This document shows positions 5,366 through 11,123 of a stretch of DNA of 11,123 nt, piece after piece. The notes below the pieces were generated by a model. The model did no database searches and was not told the DNA's origin. It saw only the letters and a program-made list of their open reading frames with translations. Source of the stretch: an uncultured Gemmiger sp. (lineage in GTDB: Bacteria; Bacillota; Clostridia; Oscillospirales; Ruminococcaceae). Where the stretch lies: positions 1 to 11,123 of the forward strand of contig CAUEKL010000063.1 in the NCBI GenBank assembly GCA_959018215.1. The letters run 5' to 3'. Position numbers and translations under genes: made by a program. Numbering within the stretch: position 1 is the first letter of the stretch; each line of letters begins with the position of its first letter.

Positions 5366-7381
5366 TTGAAGATCTATGTTTCAGCGGCAGCGCCCCGCAG
5401 CGGTGACGGCACCCAGGCACGGCCGTATCAGACCATCAGCGAGGCAGCCAAGGTAGCCGAGGCCGGGGACGAAGTCATCGTGATGCCCGGCTTCTACCGG
5501 GAGTGGGTAAACCCCGTCCATGGCGGCGAGAGCGACGACAAGCGCATCACCTACCGCTCGGCGGTGCCCGGCTGTGCGGTGATCACCGGTGCGGAGCCGG
5601 TCAAGGGCTGGACCCATTACCAGGGCAACGTGTGGATGGTGCGGGTTTCCAACAGCCTGTTCGGCGATTACAACCCCTACACCACCTTTGTGTACGGGGA
5701 CTGGTACTTTTCCGGCAAATCCAAGCACACCGGCTGCGTGTATCTCAATGACAAAGCCATGTATGAAGCCGGCAGCCTGGAAGAATGCATCAAGGGCGAG
5801 GTATATCCCTGCTCCTGGGAGCCGGAGGCTTCGGTCTACAAGTGGTATGCCGAGCAGGACGGTGACGACACGGTACTCTACGCCAATTTCCAGGGCAAGG
5901 ACCCCAACGCGGAAAATGTGGAGATCAACGTCCGCCGTTTCTGCTTCTACCCCAGCCAGACCGGCCTGAACTACATCACCGTCAGCGGGTTCTGCATCAC
6001 CAAGGCGGCCACCACCTGGGCCCCGCCCGCCGCCTACCAGGACGGCATGATCGGTCCCCACTGGGCCAAGGGCTGGATCATTGAGGACTGCGAAATTTCC
6101 AACTCCAAATGCGCCGGAATCTCCCTGGGCAAATACTGCGACCCGGACAACGACCACTACTTCACCAGAAAGCACGTCAAATCCCCCACCCAGATGGAGC
6201 GGGATGCCGTCTGCCGCGGGCAGTACCACGGCTGGCTGAAGGAGAACGTGGGCAGCCACATCATCCGCCGGTGCGACATCCACGACTGCCAGCAGGGCGG
6301 CATCATCGGGCGCATGGGCGGCGTTTTCTCGGTGATCGAGGACAACCACATCCACCACATCAACAACATGATGGAGCTGGGCGGCGCCGAGATCGCCGGC
6401 ATCAAGATGCACGCCGCCATCGACGTGATCTTCCGCCGCAACCACATCCACCACTGCACCATGGGCATCTGGTGTGACTGGGAGGCCCAGGGCACCCGCA
6501 TCACCCAGAACCTGCTGCACGACAACCAGAAGCCGGACTTTGCCCAGCCCCTCAAGGGAGGCATGATGAGCCAGGACATCTTTGTGGAGGTTGGCCACGG
6601 CCCCACCCTCATTGACAACAACATCCTGCTCAGCGAAGTTTCCCTGCGGTTCGCCACCCAGGGTGTGGCCATGGTGCACAACCTGATTGCCGGGGCGCTC
6701 ACCTGCGTAGGCGGCGGTACCGGCCTGCGGTATACCCCTTACCATATTCCCCACCGCACCGAGGTAATGGGCTTCATGACCATCCTGCACGGGGACGACC
6801 GGTTCTACAACAACATCTTTATCCAGAACGGTCCCGCCGAACCCAAGCGTATCCGGCACGACAGCGACGACGGTGTGGACGAGGAGAACCGGGCGGTGGG
6901 CACCCATGTCTTTGACGGCTACCCCACCTATGAGGAATGGATTGCCCAGTTCGACATGGACACCGACACCCCCGACATGGCCAAACTGGCGCCCGCCCAC
7001 GACAGCCACCTGCCGGTCTGGGCAGAGGGCAACGTCTATTTCGGCGGCGCCCGGAAATGGGAGAAAGAGAAGAACGCCGTGGTCCTGCCCGACAAGGTTA
7101 CCCTGGCGTTGGAAGAGCAGGACGGCCGGGTGACACTGGAAACCAACCTGTACGACCTGCTGCCTGAAATGCGGACTCCCAGTGTCACCACCATGGTGCT
7201 GGGCAAGGCCTTTGAGCCGGAGGAGCCCTACGAAAATCCCGACGGAACCCCCATCTACTTTGATGCGGACTACCTGGGACGTCACCGGGCCCCGAATCCC
7301 CTGCCCGGTCCCTTTGCCAGCGGGGCGGAGCTGGAGGAAGCTCTCTTTGACGACAGCGAGAGCGGCCCTGTGGTGCGGTAA
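5366..7381 (+). CDS. GH120-type beta-xylosidase, right-handed parallel beta-helix
   Basis: A 671-residue cytoplasmic protein without a signal peptide, resembling GH120 enzymes such as Thermoanaerobacterium saccharolyticum XylC, which release xylose from the non-reducing ends of xylo-oligosaccharides with retention of configuration. Evidence is the N-terminal 'DGTQARPYQTISEAA' start of a parallel beta-helix, YREWVNP near residues 44-50, FGDYNPY near 99-105, GDWYFSG near 111-117, and many coil repeats with the pattern I.x.N.x.I.H (300-450). The likely catalytic pair, by analogy with Asp382/Glu405 of XylC, is Asp371 in WCDWEAQGT and Glu408 in DIFVEVGHGP. Their spacing (37) exceeds the 23 I recall for XylC because of an insertion rich in Gly, Met and Lys between them. 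The start is a TTG placed eight bases after AAGGAGG (5351-5357); a CTG one codon earlier or an ATG at 5312 fit less well. The gene converges with an esterase gene, suggesting joint use on substituted xylan fragments. Another beta-helix glycosidase specificity remains possible. Confidence 0.82.
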   Translation: MKIYVSAAAPRSGDGTQARPYQTISEAAKVAEAGDEVIVMPGFYREWVNPVHGGESDDKRITYRSAVPGCAVITGAEPVKGWTHYQGNVWMVRVSNSLFGDYNPYTTFVYGDWYFSGKSKHTGCVYLNDKAMYEAGSLEECIKGEVYPCSWEPEASVYKWYAEQDGDDTVLYANFQGKDPNAENVEINVRRFCFYPSQTGLNYITVSGFCITKAATTWAPPAAYQDGMIGPHWAKGWIIEDCEISNSKCAGISLGKYCDPDNDHYFTRKHVKSPTQMERDAVCRGQYHGWLKENVGSHIIRRCDIHDCQQGGIIGRMGGVFSVIEDNHIHHINNMMELGGAEIAGIKMHAAIDVIFRRNHIHHCTMGIWCDWEAQGTRITQNLLHDNQKPDFAQPLKGGMMSQDIFVEVGHGPTLIDNNILLSEVSLRFATQGVAMVHNLIAGALTCVGGGTGLRYTPYHIPHRTEVMGFMTILHGDDRFYNNIFIQNGPAEPKRIRHDSDDGVDEENRAVGTHVFDGYPTYEEWIAQFDMDTDTPDMAKLAPAHDSHLPVWAEGNVYFGGARKWEKEKNAVVLPDKVTLALEEQDGRVTLETNLYDLLPEMRTPSVTTMVLGKAFEPEEPYENPDGTPIYFDADYLGRHRAPNPLPGPFASGAELEEALFDDSESGPVVR

Positions 7382-7405
7382 CGGATTTTCTTTTGCCAGG
7401 AACTG

Positions 7406-7450
7406 AAAAAGGAGGCAGACGTTCCCGAAAGGGCGTCTGCCTCCTTTTTT
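7406..7450. terminator. Bidirectional terminator between convergent genes
   Basis: An 11-bp G/C-rich stem, GGAGGCAGACG (7411-7421) with CGTCTGCCTCC (7434-7444), is flanked by A5 (7406-7410) and T6 (7445-7450), so it can end transcripts in both directions. The apex can form a further 3-bp CCC/GGG stem closed by a GAAA tetraloop (7427-7430) after a two-T bulge. It separates the beta-xylosidase gene from the oppositely oriented esterase gene. Confidence 0.93.
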
Positions 7451-7474
7451 ATGGTCCGCCGCGGTTGCCTTGGC

Positions 7475-8374
7475 TTATACAAGATGCCGGTTCAGGAAGT
7501 CCAGAATCACATCCAGCGTGGCCTGGCAATAGAACACGTTGCCGCCGTGGTCCGCATTTTTCACCTTATAGAATTCCACCGTCTTGCCCATGGACTTAAT
7601 ATGCCGGTAAAGTTCCAGGCTTTGGGTGAAGGGGACGGTCCGGTCCTTGCTGCCGTGCATGATGAGCACCGGCGGCATGACGGTGTCCGCGTGAATATAG
7701 GAAAAGGGCATCCGGCGCTCACACTCTGCCGGGTCATCCGGCGGGCAGAAGCCCAGGTAGTTGGTTGCTGCCGAGTGGGCCGCCATGTGGTCGTAGGCCG
7801 AAGGGGCATCGTTCATGGTCAGGCAGTTGACCGAACCGTACAGGTCGATGCAGCCGTTGAGGTTGGGCAGAGGCGTCTTTTCCGCATCACATTCCATCGT
7901 GTTCCAGGTGGCCATCATCATCATGGCCGTGTGGCCGCCGGAACTGTCCCCGCTGAGGAACAGATTGCTGAGGTCCACCGGGAACTGGTCCGGATGGCTC
8001 ATCACATACCGGACGGCGGTTTTGCCGTCCTCCACCTGACAGGGGAAACGATACTTTGGGGCGAATCGGTATTCAATGATGATAACCATATATCCCGCCC
8101 GCACCAGCCGGCTGAAATCTCCCATGTGGGAGTTCAGGTTCTGCTGCAGCCAGGCGGACCCTTGGATATGAAACACCGTGGGATACCGGCGGTTAGCGTC
8201 CAGCACCGAAGGGATCATCACCCGCAGGTGCAGTTCCACCCCGTCCTTGACGGCATAGACCACATCCGGCGGGCAGGAAATGCCCCTTTCGTCCTGGCCG
8301 TAGATGATCTTCATGCCCTCTTCCCCGGACATATTTTCCGGAAATTCCTCATAAGTATAAAACGGCTCTTTCAT
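7475..8374 (-). CDS. Alpha/beta-hydrolase esterase (BD-FAE/acetyl-esterase type)
   Basis: A 299-residue cytoplasmic alpha/beta hydrolase. The nucleophile elbow GDSSG places Ser144; Asp244 in GSKDRTVP and His276 in NADHGG complete the triad. The oxyanion-hole region reads HIQGSAW (69-75), a variant of the usual HGGG seen in the BD-FAE/Aes-like esterases. Related enzymes remove acetyl or feruloyl groups from hemicellulose-derived sugars, and the convergent beta-xylosidase gene supports such a role here, but a general carboxylesterase or peptidase-like activity is not excluded. There is no signal peptide, so it would act on imported oligosaccharides. The ATG start follows AAGGAGG with a spacing of seven bases (minus strand). 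It is transcribed from its own extended -10 promoter (8416-8426) and ends 25 bases from the shared bidirectional terminator. Confidence 0.86.
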   Translation of the reverse strand: MKEPFYTYEEFPENMSGEEGMKIIYGQDERGISCPPDVVYAVKDGVELHLRVMIPSVLDANRRYPTVFHIQGSAWLQQNLNSHMGDFSRLVRAGYMVIIIEYRFAPKYRFPCQVEDGKTAVRYVMSHPDQFPVDLSNLFLSGDSSGGHTAMMMMATWNTMECDAEKTPLPNLNGCIDLYGSVNCLTMNDAPSAYDHMAAHSAATNYLGFCPPDDPAECERRMPFSYIHADTVMPPVLIMHGSKDRTVPFTQSLELYRHIKSMGKTVEFYKVKNADHGGNVFYCQATLDVILDFLNRHLV

Positions 8375-8415
8375 TGGTTTCCTCCTTCATCACGGTCTCA
8401 TGCTTTCTTGGAAAC

Positions 8416-8426
8416 AGTATAGCACA
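8416..8426 (-). promoter_or_regulatory. Extended -10 promoter of the esterase gene
   Basis: Read on the minus strand the sequence is TGTGC-TATACT, the same 11 bases as in front of the beta-xylosidase gene. The -35 region (about 8439-8444) falls inside the stem of the upstream ALDH terminator and does not resemble TTGACA, so this promoter depends on its extended -10. Confidence 0.7.
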
Positions 8427-8431
8427 AACCG

Positions 8432-8471
8432 CAAAAAGCAGCAGCCCCGGCCATTGGGCCGGGGCTGCTGC
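8432..8471 (-). terminator. Rho-independent terminator of the ADH-ALDH operon
   Basis: A perfect 15-bp stem (8438-8452 with 8457-8471) with a 4-base loop is followed, on the minus strand, by TTTTTG (8437-8432). It lies 30 bases after the ALDH stop codon. Confidence 0.93.
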
Positions 8472-8501
8472 CATATACAAACCGATTTGCAGTAAACCGG
8501 C

Positions 8502-9881
8502 TCACTGCAGGAAGAACCGCAGCATCTTGTCTTTCTGGCTGGTGTAGGGCTGGTAGCGCACCGGCATGTCCAGCCAGGTCTTCTTGTCCACGATGCTGCG
8601 CAGGTGGCTGAAGGCCTCGAACCCGGCCTTGCCGTGGTAGCCGCCCATGCCGCTCTCCCCTACGCCGCCGAAGGGCATTTCACTGGTGGCCAGGTGGATG
8701 ATCACATCGTTCAGGCAACCGCCGCCGAAGTGGCAGCGGTCCAGCACCTTGCGCTGCACGGCCTTGTCCTCACTGAAGAGATAGAGGGCCAGCGGATGGG
8801 GCTGGGATTCGATGTCCGCCAGGGCGGCGTCCAGGTCGGTATAGGTCAGTACCGGCAGGATGGGTCCGAAGATCTCCTCGCCCATGACGGCGTCCTCCCG
8901 GGTCACATCTTTCATGACGGTGGGGGCAATACGCTGGGTCGTTTCGTCCCCGGTGCCGCCGCAGACCACCTTGGCCGGGTCGATCAGCCCCATCAGGCGG
9001 CGGTAGTGCTTTTCGTTGATGATCTTGCCGTAATCCTCATTGGCCATGGGGTCGGCACCGAACTGAGCGGTGATCTCCTTCTGAATGGCGTCGATGAGCT
9101 CGTCCCGGATGGAGGCATCGCAGAGGATGTAGTCCGGAGCCACACAGGTCTGCCCGCAGTTCAGATACTTGCCGAAGACAATCCGCTTGGCGGCCAGGCC
9201 GATCTTGGCGGACTTTTCCACAATGCAGGGGCTCTTGCCGCCCAGTTCCAGCACGGCAGGGGTCAGGTACTCGGCGGCGCAGCGCAGCACCTCCTTGCCC
9301 ACGGCCTTGCTGCCGGTGAAGAAGATCATATCAAACTTCTGGTGCAGCAGGGCCTGGTTTTCGGCACGGCCGCCGGTGACAACGCAGACATGTTCCGGCG
9401 GGAAGCACTCCTCCACGATCTGCTGCAGCACCGCACCGGTGGCCGGGGCGTAGGCGCTGGGCTTGACAATGGCGGTGTTGCCCGCAGCAATGGCGTCGAT
9501 CAGCGGGTCCAGGGTCAGCAGCACAGGGTAATTCCACGGGCTCATGATGAGCACGTTGCCGTAGGGAGAGGGAGACCGGAAGCTGCTGGCCGCAAACTGG
9601 GACAGCGGGGTGGACACCCGGCGGTTCCGCATCAGGCGGCGGACATGACGGATCATCCAGGTGGCCTCGGACAGGGTCAGCCCTGTCTCGCACATATAGC
9701 TTTCGGTAGCGGACTTGCCCAGGTCGGTCTTGAGGGCCCGGGCCAGGTCCGCCTCATGATTTTGCAGGGAGGCTTTGAGCTTTTTCAGCGCCGCAATGCG
9801 GGCTTCGGCGGGCAGGGTATGTCCGGCAGCGAAATACTCACGCTGCCGTTTGAGAATGGCTTGAATCTCCAGTTCCGTCAT
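8502..9881 (-). CDS. Aldehyde dehydrogenase, class-3-like, NAD(P)-dependent
   Basis: A 459-residue member of the aldehyde dehydrogenase superfamily, closest by length and motifs to the ALDH3/YwdH-type enzymes, which oxidise aliphatic or aromatic aldehydes to acids. Visible are Asn117 in SPWNYP, FTGS (188-191) in the cofactor-binding fold, the general base Glu212 in LELGGKSP, the catalytic Cys246 in NCGQTCVAP, EEIFGP near 335-340, and MPFGGVGESGMG near 402-413. I chose the ATG at 9881 because AGGAGG (9891-9896, minus strand) lies nine bases before it. The open frame continues 33 codons further upstream, but that part is Cys/Arg-rich, has no family resemblance and overlaps the ADH gene. The start lies 44 bases inside the 3' end of the ADH gene, in another frame, so translation of the two is probably coupled. 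The natural substrate is unknown. Confidence 0.92.
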   Translation of the reverse strand: MTELEIQAILKRQREYFAAGHTLPAEARIAALKKLKASLQNHEADLARALKTDLGKSATESYMCETGLTLSEATWMIRHVRRLMRNRRVSTPLSQFAASSFRSPSPYGNVLIMSPWNYPVLLTLDPLIDAIAAGNTAIVKPSAYAPATGAVLQQIVEECFPPEHVCVVTGGRAENQALLHQKFDMIFFTGSKAVGKEVLRCAAEYLTPAVLELGGKSPCIVEKSAKIGLAAKRIVFGKYLNCGQTCVAPDYILCDASIRDELIDAIQKEITAQFGADPMANEDYGKIINEKHYRRLMGLIDPAKVVCGGTGDETTQRIAPTVMKDVTREDAVMGEEIFGPILPVLTYTDLDAALADIESQPHPLALYLFSEDKAVQRKVLDRCHFGGGCLNDVIIHLATSEMPFGGVGESGMGGYHGKAGFEAFSHLRSIVDKKTWLDMPVRYQPYTSQKDKMLRFFLQ

Positions 9882-11085
9882 GGGTGGAAACCTCCTGAAC
9901 TTGTTTGTACATATCTTCCAGCTTGTCGGGGCCCCACAGCACCGGCACCGGGTACAGCGGGTTGGCTTCGTGGTCGGCATAGCGGGCCAGCTGGGGGATG
10001 TCCTCGGTCCGGATGCCGGGAAGGGTTTCGGGAATATCCATCGCGGCGTTCATGGCGTCGATGTAGGCAATGAACTCCTTGGCGGCCACCTCGTCACTGG
10101 CATCCTGGCTGACGCCGGAAGCCCGGGCCAGCTCGGCCAGCTTCTTCCAGGCGGCGCTGCCGTAGGCTTTCAGCACAATGGGCAGCAGCACACTGTTGGC
10201 CAGGCCGTGGGCAATGCCGTACCGGCCGCCCAGGCTGTGGGCCACGGCATGGACATAGCCCACATAGCTCTTGGTGAACGCAGTGCCGGCCAGGTAGGCG
10301 GCGCGCAGCATGTTGGCCCGGGCTTCCCGGTTATGGCCGTTGTAGTAGGCCTCCGGCAGGTTATTGAAGATGAGCTGCACCGCCTCGATGGCGGCGGCCC
10401 GGGTCCCCTTGGTGGTGGAGCGGCCGATGTAGGCTTCCACCGCGTGGGTCAGCGCATCCATGCCGGTGGTGGCGGTCAGCTGCCGGGGCAGGTTGAGGGT
10501 CACATCCGGATCGAGGACCGCGTAATGGGGAATCAGCGAGAAATCGTTGATGGGATATTTGTGGTGGATCTTCTCGTCGGTGATGACGGCGGCCAGGGTG
10601 GTCTCGCTGCCGGTACCGGCGGTGGTGGGCACTGCGATGAGCAGCGGCAGGCGGTGCATCACATGGAGCAGGCCCTCCATCTTGTCCAGAGACTTTTTGG
10701 GCCGCACAATGCGGGCACCCACCGCCTTGGCGCAGTCCATGGAAGAACCGCCGCCGAAGGCGATCAGCCCCTGGCAGCCGGTTTCCAGGTAGAGAGTCCG
10801 GGCTTCTTCCACATTGGCCACGGCGGGGGTGGCCACGGTGCGGTCATAGACCACACAGCGGATGTGCTGGGCTTTGAGGGTCTCCTCCAGGCGGGCGGTG
10901 AGGCCCAGGCCATGGACCCCGGCGTCGGTGACCAGCATGACGCAGTCAATGCCGTACTCCCGCAGCACAGCGGGAACGCCGCCCACGCCCTCGATCAGTT
11001 TGGGCTCCCGGTAGGGCAGAAAAGGCAGGGCAATGCGCATCCCCGTCTGAAAAACACGGCAATAAATCTTCTTGAAAACGTTCAT
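9838..11085 (-). CDS. Iron-containing alcohol dehydrogenase
   Basis: A 415-residue group III (iron-dependent) alcohol dehydrogenase, reducing an aldehyde or oxidising an alcohol with NAD(P)(H). The dinucleotide motif GGGSSMD lies at 111-117 and PTTAGTGSE near 153-161. The metal ligands, by analogy with E. coli FucO, are Asp210 and His214 in GMDALTHAVEAY, His279 in VHAVAHSLGG and His293 in GIAHGLAN. I chose the ATG at 11085 because GGAAAGG on the minus strand ends nine bases before it; the in-frame ATG at 11094 directly follows this ribosome binding site with no spacing. The last 15 or so residues (polar, rich in Ser, Thr, Gly, Asp) are encoded in and near the overlap with the ALDH gene and extend past the usual family end. 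Its promoter is at the edge of or beyond the window; TATCAT (11120-11115, minus strand) could be the -10 box. With the ALDH it forms a two-gene operon for alcohol/aldehyde/acid conversion. Confidence 0.93.
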   Translation of the reverse strand: MNVFKKIYCRVFQTGMRIALPFLPYREPKLIEGVGGVPAVLREYGIDCVMLVTDAGVHGLGLTARLEETLKAQHIRCVVYDRTVATPAVANVEEARTLYLETGCQGLIAFGGGSSMDCAKAVGARIVRPKKSLDKMEGLLHVMHRLPLLIAVPTTAGTGSETTLAAVITDEKIHHKYPINDFSLIPHYAVLDPDVTLNLPRQLTATTGMDALTHAVEAYIGRSTTKGTRAAAIEAVQLIFNNLPEAYYNGHNREARANMLRAAYLAGTAFTKSYVGYVHAVAHSLGGRYGIAHGLANSVLLPIVLKAYGSAAWKKLAELARASGVSQDASDEVAAKEFIAYIDAMNAAMDIPETLPGIRTEDIPQLARYADHEANPLYPVPVLWGPDKLEDMYKQVQEVSTHDGTGDSSHSQTAA

Positions 11086-11123
11086 TTTTCTCATCCTTTC
11101 CCACTATGGACGCTATGATAAAG

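Noticed and set aside
4368..5420. 350-codon minus-strand open frame opposite the DUF554 gene
   Set aside because: It crosses the terminator and promoters of two plus-strand genes and has a His/Gln/Asp-rich shadow composition.
5381..7285. Very long minus-strand open frame (634 codons) opposite the beta-xylosidase gene
   Set aside because: It is the antisense shadow of a GC-rich gene: composition is dominated by Val, Gly, His and Ala with no family motifs, while the plus strand has a clear beta-helix enzyme with a promoter and ribosome binding site.
8604..11118. Long plus-strand open frames (412 and 489 codons) opposite the ALDH and ADH genes
   Set aside because: Low-complexity Gly/His/Gln/Val-rich shadows without ribosome binding sites; the minus strand carries complete catalytic motifs.
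1..11123. CRISPR array, phage, insertion sequence or defence genes
   Set aside because: I found no spaced direct repeats, no terminal inverted repeats and no transposase- or nuclease-like proteins on either strand.

Overview
The window looks like an ordinary chromosomal stretch from a GC-rich, anaerobic, gut-type Clostridium relative, probably of the Oscillospiraceae (Faecalibacterium/Gemmiger/Subdoligranulum-like). This placement is inferred from Firmicutes-style AGGAGG ribosome binding sites, sigma-A promoters with a recurrent TATACT -10 box, TTG starts behind strong ribosome binding sites, and the gene families present. I see no transposase, integrase, phage gene, CRISPR array or toxin-antitoxin pair. 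Every gene of good length belongs to a recognisable family.

Left part (1-5165, all on the plus strand). The window opens inside an initiator tRNA-fMet gene with its own terminator. About 430 bases without a convincing gene follow. Then come five separately transcribed genes: a TraX-family membrane protein (noticeably more AT-rich than its neighbours), a YhhN/TMEM86-type predicted lysoplasmalogenase, an M42 metallo-aminopeptidase, an EamA/DMT-type transporter and a DUF554 membrane protein. Most intergenic gaps hold a recognisable terminator, a promoter with a TTG-type -35 box and 17-base spacer, and a ribosome binding site.

Middle part (5166-8374). A cytoplasmic GH120-type beta-xylosidase (plus strand) faces an alpha/beta-hydrolase esterase of the BD-FAE/acetyl-esterase type (minus strand). 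The two genes converge on a shared bidirectional terminator. Together they suggest intracellular processing of decorated xylo-oligosaccharides: the xylosidase would trim the chain and the esterase could remove acyl groups.

Right part (8375-11123, minus strand). An iron-containing alcohol dehydrogenase and a class-3-like aldehyde dehydrogenase form an operon. Their reading frames overlap by 44 bases, and the ALDH ribosome binding site lies inside the ADH gene. The pair is suited to interconverting an alcohol, an aldehyde and an acid; the substrate cannot be read from the sequence. A 15-bp terminator ends this operon and overlaps the promoter region of the esterase gene.

No undescribed system is evident. 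The most useful second-look items are the GH120/esterase pair, the ADH/ALDH overlap, the terminator-promoter overlaps, the leader hairpin abutting the xylosidase ribosome binding site, and the AT-rich TraX gene next to the tRNA.
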